From the NCBI GenBank assembly GCA_001007665.1, contig JXQG01000005.1:1-54796 (forward strand): a DNA stretch of 54,796 nt, in the 5' to 3' direction. The notes beneath the pieces were generated by a model. It did no database searches and was not told the DNA's origin. It was given only the letters and a program-made list of their open reading frames with translations. Positions 37,036-45,329 of the stretch are shown here, one piece after another. Made by a program: the position numbers and the translations under genes. Positions within the stretch are counted from its first letter, which is position 1, and every line of letters begins with the position of its first letter. Source of the stretch: Candidatus Synechococcus spongiarum SP3. Its GTDB lineage: Bacteria > Cyanobacteriota > Cyanobacteriia > PCC-6307 > Cyanobiaceae.

Positions 37036-37792
37036 GGTGCTGGGCCACGGCAATGATCAACAACTGGGCACACAGAACATCTCCACGGCTAACTTTCCCA
37101 TGGTCAGAGAGCATCCCATGGGGAGAGGTTGGCCGATTTTTCATGGTGCCCAACTGTCCAGATCTATATATATAAAACCTCTTGATTTTAGCCAAAAATA
37201 AATACTAGGAAACCTCTGAATGAGCCCACAAAGATGGGTCATAAGGTACTGTCAAGGGCTCTACGGCTGCTTGGACCTGCGCCTTAACGACCTTGCTACC
37301 CACAATCGCCTGCTGGCAGTAGCAAGCTACCCTAAGCCGTTGCCGGTGAATCCATGACAGAGATCAACCATCGGAATGGGATCACCCTGCGTCGGGGGAA
37401 GGGCTGTGGAGCCGCCCTTTGCGCGCTCTTCAATCAGAGGGATTGCGCGATGACCAGAAACAGAAGCAAAACGAGGAAAAGAATGGCAAGAGGAGGCGAG
37501 AGAAGCAGAAGGACAACAAAGACAATGAAGAGTAAGCAACCCATTCCCAGAACAGAAGAGGTTATGGAGTCTCGAATGAATCCTAACCCTCAGGAGCTTG
37601 GTGGAAAAAATCGGCCAAGCCCCTTGCAACAGAGGGAAATACTGGACAACTCCCCTTTGCCCCGGTGCAGGCTTTTTTGGAAAGCCTTGTGGGAGCGGAC
37701 TGAACACTGTGTTCAGGCGCTTGCGTGGGATGACTCCCGTGAGGGGAGATGGTCTACACCCCTCTCCGCCAAAAGAGAGAAACACGACCCGG
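37036..37792. other. 757-base gap after the motor-like operon
   Basis: No convincing gene. A plus-strand open frame (37354-37920) has irregular composition and runs antisense into the Cys-repeat gene. Notable sequence: an alternating TA tract around 37164-37175, a 17-base palindrome CTGAACACTGTGTTCAG at 37700-37716, and a 6-bp stem GAGGGG/CCCCTC at 37741-37764. A degenerated mobile or phage segment is possible. Confidence 0.5.
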
Positions 37793-38345
37793 TTACTTCG
37801 CTTTCCGGAGGCAATAGGCGCCGAACCTGGGCCACCCCGGCGGGCAGAGGCGACCGACTCTCAACACCGCCTCCCGCTCCTGATTGGGGGAACCGAGGCA
37901 ATAATCCCCCCAAGGCGTAAAGCCTGTGGGGCAACCTCTGCCCACCCTCGTGACCACCTCACGACGCTTGTTGCCTGTCGTGATCAGGCAGTAGTCCTGA
38001 GATGCAGACCAACCTTGGGGGCAGGCATCGCCAACTTTCTGCACGGCCTCCCGCCGATTGTTGGGCGTGCCGAGGCAGTAATTGCCCCAACCCGTGAAGC
38101 CCTGTGGACAGACTCTGCCCACTTTCACAAGGGCGCCACGGGGATTGCCGCCCTTGGCGGGAAGGCAGTAGCTGCCGGAGGCCACGTAGCCCGTGGGGCA
38201 GCGGCTTGTAGTAGGGCAACGGTCGTACGGGCTGCTGGGCCTGAGCGGGGTGGATCGTGGCCAGGCAAGCAGCCATCAACACAGCCAACGGCCCCAACGG
38301 CTGAGGGCAGACGGAAGAGTGCTGGCGCGGGAGTGGGTTGGGCAT
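37793..38345 (-). pseudogene. Secreted four-repeat Cys protein with a +1 frameshift
   Basis: The frame from the ATG at 38345 starts with a signal peptide (GPLAVLMAACLATIHPAQAQ) and leaves its native reading near 38200. One base on, the frame 38185-37793 continues with repeats of ~27-32 residues of the form CP-x-G-[FW/Y]-x6-YCL: CPQGFTGWGNYCLGTPNNRR, CPQGWSASQDYCLITTGNKR, CPTGFTPWGDYCLGSPNQER and CPPGWPRFGAYCL, plus a first copy split by the frameshift (CPTGYVASGSYCL). Each repeat has two Cys, suggesting a disulfide-linked extracellular string. The family is unknown to me. It could be a sequencing error or a real inactivation. Confidence 0.65.
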
Positions 38346-38504
38346 GGGAGTGCGGGTAACGAGAGGGAAGGCCAGGCGCTCCTACACTGGTTTACCCGAA
38401 GAGTCGATTTCAGGGAACCTGGAAAAATGCCGGCACGGGGGATCAAGACCTGCTGCCATACCCGTCGCGGGGCAAAGGCGCTCTTTCCAGGGGTTGCCGA
38501 CAGG

Positions 38505-38663
38505 ATTGAGGAGGTGCTAAAGTTGGCAGAGTTTCTCTTGCAAGCCGGATCGAAGATGACCGCACTGACCAATGCAGATCAAGAAGGTGACGCAGTAGTT
38601 ATCAGGGCCTTCATCGCTGCTGGCGCCAATGTGAACTTCACGGAGGGCGGGGCAACTCCTTAG
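38505..38663 (+). pseudogene. Ankyrin-repeat-like remnant
   Basis: About 50 residues read LKLAEFLLQAGSKMTALTNA, then DQEGDAVVIRAFIAAGANVN and FTEGGATP before a stop. The segment GDAVVIRAFIAAGANVNFTEGGATPL fits the ankyrin consensus (GATPL obtained by a one-base shift across the stop). No start or other repeats are convincing. The rest of 38346-38996 holds nothing I can assign. Confidence 0.5.
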
Positions 38664-38996
38664 CAGTGTCGCTTGCAATCGTACAACATGCAGCTCTTTC
38701 GTCTTGGCAATCTGGAGACATGTCAGAACCACTGAATTCCACACTGTTTGATGGCTTCGTTACGCAAAGCCCTCTCAAGCAACTCAGACGATTGGCCTTC
38801 TCGGGGTCTATTGTCCGGCTTTGTTTTGTCCATGCTTGGTAAGGAGACGAAAACGCCAAAGAAGCCTTGGATGATTCTCTCCGGCAACCATGGAGCGCGC
38901 TCCTTCACGCAACTTAAAGCAGGCCGCCATGGCTGAATTGCACTATTGTCACCTCAGGCGACCAATGGACATGGCGGCCAGACTGAAATGATGTTG

Positions 38997-40502
38997 TTAT
39001 TGGCTTCTTGTGCGCCAACGCTCAATCTGCTCCAGCAGACGACTCCGAAACTCTGCCATGTCTCCACGCTTGAACTTGGCTTCAAGCCTGCCACAGAGGC
39101 GTGCCAGACTCTCTGGTTCCTTGGAAAGATCTTGAGCGAGATACTGGAGAGTATCTTTGGGGATCTGGCGATGGTCCAGACCCTGACGATAACGATTTTC
39201 AATGTTAGCCATGCTACGCTTAAGATTCCTTGCATCGATACCCAAGTCCCCAGAATAGTCATTTGCATGATTCTTCAAAACATTCCAAATCCATTGCTCA
39301 GACGCGACAGAATCAGGTAAGGTTAACAGTTCCATGCTATCTGGATATTGCTTTGCTGATCTTTTGATAGTATTGATTTGTTCTGTGGTGGCATCACCAT
39401 CCAGCACCATGAGAAAATTACCCAGACGACTAAACTTTCCCAGGGTGCGCACATGACCTGGAAATTCACTGATGCCTGTATCTCGGTCAATGATGAAGTC
39501 ACCAGGATATAGATCCAGATCAGGAATGATTTCATCCAAGACACCACGTACAATTGCTTCTGCAATTTTATCTTCACAAAGAATTGAAAGCTTATTGAGA
39601 GATTGGCCATAGAGAGCCTTCTGAAAAATATCTCGATAATTAGGCATTACCTGCACCTTATTGGTTTCAATATCACGATCAAGGAAGATTCGGCCTTCAA
39701 GAGGAACACTATAAAGCACAACAGGACTATGGGATGTTACGATAACTTGTAACTTTTGCCGCAGTGCCATGCGTTGCAACTCAAGCATCACCTGCTGTTG
39801 TGCATAGGGATGAAGACCGGCTTCAATTTCATCAATCAAAATGAAAGATTCTTCAAATTCTGATAGATCTTTTGAGAGATAAAGGATAGCCCTCTCTCCT
39901 GAAGACATGTGAAACTCTGAATACTTCGGCGTGATTTGGGTTGGTGTCTGGTTCCTGAGATCAACAAATAGAAGATCACGATTTTTTGCTCTGATTATTT
40001 TAAGATGCTGATAGTCCTGGAGCAGAATTCCTTGGGCAAAACTCAGTGAAGAGGTGGGAAGACGTTGGATTTGCGTCTGCTGTCGTGCGAGCTGCAGAAA
40101 ACTGCGTACCTCGGCTGGATTCGTAAGATTCGCCAATGTGCGCAAGTAGAATCTTCTCTGGGGTTGCTGACCTTTCTTACGACCACCATAGCTTCGGTCC
40201 CAACCACCACCTCGTATATAGGTCATGCCATGGGCTGATTTTTTGTGTAGATAGTCAAATTCCAACTCGGTTTCAATACTCATATCGCAAGCGCTTTGAT
40301 CGTTTTTATCGATGAAATCAGGGAAGACAATGCCAGGTGTCAGCCGTCGCGGTTTCCTCTCCGGATCCGGATCCTGATAGGCACAGGCACAGGCAAAGAG
40401 TATGGTGGATTTGCCGCAGCCGTTGGGACCAGCCAACACAGAGACAGGGTAGGGAAAGGAAACTGTAAGGTCATCAATACCGCGCAATTCCCTGATTCGC
40501 AC
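38997..40502 (-). CDS. OLD-family ATPase with TOPRIM-like region (5' end interrupted by a stop)
   Basis: 501 residues from a GTG at 40502. An ABC/SMC-type ATPase: Walker A AGPNGCGKST (24-33), signature-like SSGERAILYL, Walker B FILIDEIEAGLHP, and switch VIVTSHSPVVL. The C-terminal ~220 residues contain ILCEDKIAEAIVRGVL and LMVLDGDAT, the E...DxD pattern of TOPRIM nucleases in OLD/GajA-type proteins, many of which act in phage defence. In frame upstream lies ATG 40577, 6 bases after the gshB stop, but codon 9 is TAG (40553-40551). The gene may therefore be silenced or translated from the GTG. AT-rich relative to neighbours. Confidence 0.75.
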   Translation of the reverse strand: MRIRELRGIDDLTVSFPYPVSVLAGPNGCGKSTILFACACAYQDPDPERKPRRLTPGIVFPDFIDKNDQSACDMSIETELEFDYLHKKSAHGMTYIRGGGWDRSYGGRKKGQQPQRRFYLRTLANLTNPAEVRSFLQLARQQTQIQRLPTSSLSFAQGILLQDYQHLKIIRAKNRDLLFVDLRNQTPTQITPKYSEFHMSSGERAILYLSKDLSEFEESFILIDEIEAGLHPYAQQQVMLELQRMALRQKLQVIVTSHSPVVLYSVPLEGRIFLDRDIETNKVQVMPNYRDIFQKALYGQSLNKLSILCEDKIAEAIVRGVLDEIIPDLDLYPGDFIIDRDTGISEFPGHVRTLGKFSRLGNFLMVLDGDATTEQINTIKRSAKQYPDSMELLTLPDSVASEQWIWNVLKNHANDYSGDLGIDARNLKRSMANIENRYRQGLDHRQIPKDTLQYLAQDLSKEPESLARLCGRLEAKFKRGDMAEFRSRLLEQIERWRTRSQ

Positions 40503-40583
40503 CGATCGGAGACTTTCGGATCGCTGCTGATTTTGTGCCCGCAGGGCATCCTACACATCCCGCAACTGCTTGTCCATACGTCA

Positions 40584-41552
40584 TTACCGCGCCGAGGCTT
40601 CCATGAGCCGCTCCATGACCAGATCCGCCGCTGGCACACCACCGAGCCACTCGATTTCCCGCAACCCCGTCGGGCTGGTGACGTTGATCTCGCTCAGCCA
40701 TGGACCGATCACGTCAATGCCCACGAACGCCAGGCCCGCCCGGCGCAGCGGTTCAGCCAGGGCACGGCAGATGGTGTGATCCCTGGGGCTGAGGTCACAG
40801 GCTTCCGGCGTTCCGCCCATGGCCAGGTTGCTGCGAAAATCTCCCCGTTGAGGTCGTCTGTTGATGGCGCCAACGGGTTCACCGTTCGCCAGCAGGATCC
40901 GTTTATCCCCCTCCACCACGCCCGGCAGAAACGCCTGCGCCAACACCGGAAGCTGCTGTTGTGCCGTGACCAGCTCCAGCAACGCCTTCAAACCGGCCAT
41001 GGCGCTGCTGGCCCGCACCACCCCTTGCCCGCCACGGCCTTCCAGAGGTTTCAGCACCACGTCCCGGTGCTGACGGACAAAGGCCAGCAGGCTTGCACAA
41101 TCCGCACTCACGATGGTGGGCACCATGAGTTGGGAGAACTGCAGGGCGGAGAGTTTTTCGTTCCAGATCAGCAAGGACGCCGGACGATTAACGACGCGCA
41201 CACCACGGCGCTCGGCCTGCGCCAGCAGACCTGCGGCAAAGGTATAGGCATCGTCCACTGGCGGGTCGCGGCGCATCCACACCAACTGAAAGCTCGTCAG
41301 ACTGCGCTGCTCCGGTGCTCCCTGCCGATACCAGGGATCCGGCCCGTGCCATCCCTGGGGAGTGGGAGCCATGGGCTCCAAGGCCAGGGGCTGTGCCAGG
41401 ACGGCGATGTCCCCGTCAAGGGCCTGCAGGCGCCGTGGCTCCGCCCACCACACCTGGCTGCCGGCGCCACAGGCGGCTTGCATGAGGGCCACACTGCTGT
41501 CCTTGGCGGGGCGCAGCCGTGACAGGGGATCCGTCAGAAAAAGCTGTTGCAA
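40584..41552 (-). CDS. gshB: Glutathione synthetase
   Basis: ATP-grasp ligase joining gamma-glutamylcysteine and glycine. The 322-residue protein has LVWMRRDPPVDDAYTFAAGL, RVVNRPASLLIWNEKLSALQ, VVLKPLEGRGGQGVVR (ATP-binding loop), FLPGVVEGDKRILLANGEPV, GAINRRPQRGDFRSNLAMGG and FVGIDVIGPWLSEINVTSPT. It lies 17 bases downstream of grxC on the same strand, a conserved cyanobacterial pair. The ATPase gene follows almost directly. Confidence 0.97.
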   Translation of the reverse strand: MQQLFLTDPLSRLRPAKDSSVALMQAACGAGSQVWWAEPRRLQALDGDIAVLAQPLALEPMAPTPQGWHGPDPWYRQGAPEQRSLTSFQLVWMRRDPPVDDAYTFAAGLLAQAERRGVRVVNRPASLLIWNEKLSALQFSQLMVPTIVSADCASLLAFVRQHRDVVLKPLEGRGGQGVVRASSAMAGLKALLELVTAQQQLPVLAQAFLPGVVEGDKRILLANGEPVGAINRRPQRGDFRSNLAMGGTPEACDLSPRDHTICRALAEPLRRAGLAFVGIDVIGPWLSEINVTSPTGLREIEWLGGVPAADLVMERLMEASAR

Positions 41553-41569
41553 GAGACACCGGGGGTGGG

Positions 41570-41827
41570 TTAAGCCTGCAGCAGAGCATCCAGCCTGCCG
41601 GAGTCTTCTGCGGCCTGCAACTCCTCGTATCCACCAATGTGCCGGTCGTCGACGAACACCTGGGGAACGGTGGTTTTGCCGCCGGAGCGCAGTCTCATGG
41701 CGCGCTTCCGACCTCGGCCTTCCTCCACGTCAATGTTGGTGTAGGTCACGGCTTTGCCGTCTAGCAAGGCCAACGCACGACGGCAGAAGGGGCACCAACT
41801 GGTGGTGTAAATCTCGACTTTGGCCAT
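41570..41827 (-). CDS. grxC: Glutaredoxin 3 (GrxC type)
   Basis: Small glutathione-dependent disulfide reductase of 85 residues from the ATG at 41827. Active site is YTTSWCPFCRRALALL (CPFC), with the cis-Pro loop TVPQVFVDDRHIGG. The neighbouring gshB makes its reductant. Divergent from prfB, 43 bases between starts. Confidence 0.96.
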   Translation of the reverse strand: MAKVEIYTTSWCPFCRRALALLDGKAVTYTNIDVEEGRGRKRAMRLRSGGKTTVPQVFVDDRHIGGYEELQAAEDSGRLDALLQA

Positions 41828-41870
41828 GGCAGGCTCGGGCCTTAACTGGGACCTACGGTAAGCTATGGGC

Positions 41871-43014
41871 ATGACCGAATCCACCACCACGCGCCTGGAT
41901 CCCGTCGATCTCCAGCGCCACCTGTCCGAGCTCACGCAGCGCCTGGGCAATGCCCAGGACTGTCTTTGACGTCCCTGCTCTACAGGCGCGACAGAACGAT
42001 TTGGAGCAGCTGGCTGCTCAACCCGACTTCTGGACAGATCAGCACCAGGCCCGGAAGCATATGCGCCAACTGGATGACGTGAAGGCCCAGCTTGAGGCCC
42101 TGGGGCGGTGGTCTATTACCTTGGCGGATGCCCAGGCGGCACTGGAGCTCCACCAGTTCGAGGCCGATGAGCTGCTTCTGGAGGAAGCCCACAGCGCGCT
42201 GGCCACCCTGCAGGACGCCCTGGATCGTTGGGAGCTGGAGCGGCTGCTCAACGGTCCCTACGACAAAGAGGGAGCCGTGCTCACCATCAATGCCGGTGCT
42301 GGCGGCACGGATGCCCAGGACTGGGCCGAAATGTTGCTGCGCATGTACAGCCGCTGGGCGGAGCGCAACGGCATGACCAGCACCGTGGCGGAACGTTCCG
42401 AAGGAGAGGAAGCCGGCATCAAATCTGCCACCTTGGAGATCTCCGGTCGCCATGCCTACGGCTATCTGCGGCACGAGAAGGGCACCCACCGGCTGGTGCG
42501 CATTTCCCCCTACAACGCCAACGACAAGCGCCAGACCAGCTTTGCCGGCGTGGAGGTGATGCCCCAGCTCGAGGAGGACCTGGACCTGCAAATCCCCGAC
42601 AAGGATCTGGAGATCACAACCTCCCGATCCGGGGGGGCAGGGGGGCAGAACGTCAACAAGGTGGAAACCGCCGTGCGTATTCTCCATGTGCCCACTGGTG
42701 TGGCGGTGCGCTGTACCCAGGAGCGCTCCCAGTTGCAGAACCGGGAGCGCGCCATGGCTTTGCTCAAGGCCAAGCTTCTGGTCATTGCCCAGGAACAGCG
42801 GGCTGCGGAAATTGCCGATATCCGGGGGGACATGGTGGCCGCGGCTTGGGGCAACCAGATCCGCAACTATGTGTTGCACCCCTACCAGATGGTCAAGGAT
42901 CTGCGCACCCATGCGGAGACCACCGATGTGCAAGCCGTGATGAACGGGGAGCTGGATGCCTTCATTCAAGCCTCCCTCCACGCCAACCTGGAGACAGCGA
43001 ATTTGTCCCCATGA
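41871..43014 (+). CDS. prfB: Peptide chain release factor 2, expressed through a +1 programmed frameshift
   Basis: Releases peptides at UGA and UAA. The ATG at 41871 opens a 32-codon frame ending CTT TGA (41964-41969). A +1 shift (skip T41967) continues GAC GTC CCT and gives 380 residues in total, join(41871..41966,41968..43014). The class II release-factor core has GGQ in [20 protein letters not shown] and the stop-codon region [20 protein letters not shown]. This is the classic autoregulatory design: when RF2 is low, the ribosome pauses at UGA and shifts. Followed by a small gene overlapping as ATGA. Confidence 0.96.
41956..41970 (+). promoter_or_regulatory. prfB programmed +1 frameshift site
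   Basis: AGGA (41956-41959) acts as an internal Shine-Dalgarno-like element 4 bases before CTT TGA C (41964-41970), the canonical slip CUU to UUU at an RF2-dependent UGA followed by C. The stimulatory sequence is weaker than the E. coli AGGGGG. Confidence 0.9.
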
Positions 43015-43166
43015 CCGATAGCCCCCCTCAGGACAGTTACGTCAAGCTGGCCATGAGAAACATGGTGCGCAAAGGCCGTACCTCCTTGCTGCACATGGCC
43101 CTGACAACAACTGGTCTTGTGGCAGTGCTTCTGCTCCTGGCCAGCCTGGATCGCCCTGCCATGTGA
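43011..43166 (+). CDS. Small cyanobacterial membrane protein, DUF3285-like
   Basis: 51 residues: a soluble start ([20 protein letters not shown]) and one hydrophobic helix ([16 protein letters not shown]). The [14 protein letters not shown] motif and the position between prfB and ybeY match the cyanobacterial DUF3285 family. The ATG overlaps the prfB stop. Function unknown. Confidence 0.82.
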   Translation: MTDSPPQDSYVKLAMRNMVRKGRTSLLHMALTTTGLVAVLLLLASLDRPAM

Positions 43167-43169
43167 TCT

Positions 43170-43763
43170 GTGGTGAGTCGTCCCCGGCCAGAACTGATCC
43201 CCAATTCCCGGCAGGCGGACCTGGAGGTGGATCTGGCCTGGAGTAGCGTCCGGCCGGATCTTCTCGGCCAGCCCGTCTGCCATCGGTTGTTGCGGCACTG
43301 GCTGATGGCGCTACAGCCGGAGTTGATGCCCCAGCGGCGGAGCAGGGCCTACAGCCTTGGCGTCACCATGACGGACGACGCCACCATGGCGGGCTTGAAC
43401 CGGACCTGGCGTCATGGCCAGGGCGCCACGGACGTGCTGGCCTTCGCCAGTGGTCAGGATGGTCCCTGGTTGGCGCCGGAGCCAGGGGAGCCGCTGGAGT
43501 TGGGGGATATCGTCATCGCTTGGGAAACGGCTGAGCGCCAAGCCGAGGCCAGTGGCTGGTCCCTGAACCAGGAACTGGTTTGGCTGCTGAGCCATGGCGT
43601 CCTCCACCTCCTGGGCTGGGACCATCCCGATGATGCCAGCCTGGCGGCCATGCTGGAACGTCAGATCCTCCTGCTGGAAGCCACAGGCCAGACAACGCTT
43701 CAGGATCGGGCTAAGGTTTGGTCATTGCCTGGGGATCCCTTTGCAAATCACCAGTCCGCCTGA
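43170..43763 (+). CDS. ybeY: Endoribonuclease YbeY (rRNA maturation factor)
   Basis: Zinc-dependent RNase for 16S rRNA 3'-end processing and ribosome quality control. The diagnostic metal motif is LLSHGVLHLLGWDHPDD (H-x3-H-x5-H). Upstream features MTDDATMAGLNRTWRHGQGA, TDVLAFA and LGDIVIAWETAERQA fit the family. The 197-residue length includes an N-terminal extension from the GTG at 43170. Followed after 1 base by dgkA. Confidence 0.95.
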   Translation: MVSRPRPELIPNSRQADLEVDLAWSSVRPDLLGQPVCHRLLRHWLMALQPELMPQRRSRAYSLGVTMTDDATMAGLNRTWRHGQGATDVLAFASGQDGPWLAPEPGEPLELGDIVIAWETAERQAEASGWSLNQELVWLLSHGVLHLLGWDHPDDASLAAMLERQILLLEATGQTTLQDRAKVWSLPGDPFANHQSA

Positions 43764-43764
43764 A

Positions 43765-44184
43765 ATGCCAGTGATGCGCCGGGGCCGAGGAATGAGGATT
43801 GGAGCCTACAAGGTGGCCCGGGATCTGCCGGCCAGTTTCCGGTATGCGGTGCAGGGGCTGGTCTACGCCTTCGCCAGTCAACGGAACTTCCGCCTGCAAC
43901 TGGTGATGGGCAGTGTGGCCCTGGCCTTGGCCCTTTGGCTGCACCTCAACGTGTTGGAGTTGGGAGTGCTGGTGCTTACCGTGGCCGCCGTGTTGGTTCT
44001 GGAGTTGTTGAACACCGCCACCGAAGCCGCGGTGGACCTGGCCATCGGACGACAGTTTCACCCCCTTGCGCGTGTTGCCAAGGATTGTGCGGCAGCAGCG
44101 GTGTTGGTGGCGGCCATGGCCTCGATTCTCATTGCCCTGCTCCTTTTATCTCCCCCCCTGTTGCAACGCATCGCGGGGGGATAG
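43765..44184 (+). CDS. dgkA: Diacylglycerol kinase, DgkA type
   Basis: Small integral membrane lipid kinase of 139 residues. Family segments: [40 protein letters not shown] (catalytic ELxNTAxExxVD) and [20 protein letters not shown]. Three membrane helices. Sits in the conserved ybeY-dgkA-trpG series. Confidence 0.95.
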   Translation: MPVMRRGRGMRIGAYKVARDLPASFRYAVQGLVYAFASQRNFRLQLVMGSVALALALWLHLNVLELGVLVLTVAAVLVLELLNTATEAAVDLAIGRQFHPLARVAKDCAAAAVLVAAMASILIALLLLSPPLLQRIAGG

Positions 44185-44186
44185 CG

Positions 44187-44786
44187 GTGCTTCTGGTGAT
44201 CGACAATTACGACAGCTTCACCTTCAATCTGGTGCAGTACCTGGGGGAGTTGGCTGTGGATCATCCCCTTGCTGCCAGCTTGCGGGTGGAGCGCAACGAT
44301 GCGCTGACCGTCCCGGAGCTTGCTGCCCTGCGGCCAGCGGCGGTGGTGCTCTCCCCGGGACCTGGTGACCCGAATCAGGCGGGGGTGTGCCTGGAGGTGA
44401 TTCATCAACTGGGATCCACAACGCCCATGCTGGGGGTGTGCCTGGGTCACCAGGCCATGGCCCAGTGTTTTGGTGGACACGTGGTGCGTGCCGGTCGACC
44501 CATGCACGGGAAGACCTCGGCTGTCCACCACCAGCAGGAAGGGGTATTCCGCGGGTTGCCCCAACCCTTGACCGCCACCCGTTACCACTCCCTGGTGGTG
44601 GAGCGCCCCACCCTGCCCGACTGCCTGGAGATTACCGCATGGCTGGAGGATGGTGAGGACACCATCATGGGCCTGCGCCACCGCGACCACCCCCACCTGC
44701 AGGGGGTGCAGTTCCACCCGGAAAGTGTACTGACCCAGGCGGGGCACCAGTTGCTGGGCAACTTCCTGCGGCTGGCGGATGGTTGA
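44187..44786 (+). CDS. trpG: Anthranilate/aminodeoxychorismate synthase glutamine amidotransferase subunit
   Basis: Supplies ammonia for tryptophan and/or folate synthesis. The 199-residue protein has [40 protein letters not shown], the nucleophile Cys in [17 protein letters not shown], and the catalytic His/Glu in [19 protein letters not shown] start at 44187, 2 bases after dgkA. It may serve both TrpE and PabB (trpG/pabA). Confidence 0.95.
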   Translation: MLLVIDNYDSFTFNLVQYLGELAVDHPLAASLRVERNDALTVPELAALRPAAVVLSPGPGDPNQAGVCLEVIHQLGSTTPMLGVCLGHQAMAQCFGGHVVRAGRPMHGKTSAVHHQQEGVFRGLPQPLTATRYHSLVVERPTLPDCLEITAWLEDGEDTIMGLRHRDHPHLQGVQFHPESVLTQAGHQLLGNFLRLADG

Positions 44787-44810
44787 ACGCTGCTGTCTTC
44801 CGTTTTCGAG

Positions 44811-45327
44811 TTGATCAACCCCTTTCAGGCCACTGCCTGCGCCGCGGGTCTGACGGAACCTCGCCTTGCCGTGGATCTGGTTTTGGCCAGCCGCCGCCGC
44901 CCTGACGAGGGTGCTCCCGTAGCCCGTGGCCTCTTCCTCGACACCCCTGGCTCCTATCTGTTCCATCGGCTGGATGATGATTGGTCAGGTTGAGGGCTTT
45001 GCCGTCCCCCATGGCCACGTGGGAGGGAGCGCATCTTGCTCAGTGGCGTGGACGTGCTGGTGTTGGGCGCTGGTGGGGGCAGCAAGGTGCTGGACGGGAC
45101 CCAGGCTGCCCAGGTGGGTCAGCACCATCAAGCTCCGCTTGGTAATCCCTGTGCAATACGCCACGACAACACCCCCGGAAGGGTGTGATCTCGCCACCAT
45201 TGAGATCTTTCTTGAAGACCTCCCCGCTACCATCCCTGTGGAGCGTCCAGGTCCCACAACGATGTTGAGCAACTCCCTGCTGGGTGAAGGCGCTGCTGTT
45301 CATGTGCTGGAGCTGGATTCAGACTGA
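44811..45327 (+). pseudogene. Metallo-beta-lactamase-fold hydrolase remnant
   Basis: Three pieces in different frames fit one MBL-fold protein: RGLFLDTPGSYLFHRL (about 44922-44971, the xDTPGxY motif), SGVDVLVLGAGGGSKVLDGT (about 45038-45097) and LRLVIPVQYATTTPPEGCDL to a normal-looking C-terminus ending HVLELDSD (45129-45327). The N-terminal zinc-binding HxHxDH part is missing. Gene position after trpG matches a cyanobacterial metal-dependent hydrolase. Loss of the metal site and frameshifts make it non-functional. Confidence 0.65.
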
Positions 45328-45329
45328 CC

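Noticed and set aside
37700-37716. Palindrome CTGAACACTGTGTTCAG as a LexA/SOS box
   Set aside because: GAAC and GTTC are 5 bases apart rather than 4 and no SOS gene is adjacent; kept only as an unassigned palindrome in the gap.
37354-37920. Plus-strand open frame of 188 codons in the gap after the motor operon
   Set aside because: Arg/Lys-rich, no motif, and its end is antisense to the Cys-repeat protein.
41871-43014. prfB as a frameshifted pseudogene
   Set aside because: The break is exactly CTT TGA C with a Shine-Dalgarno-like element, the known programmed site.
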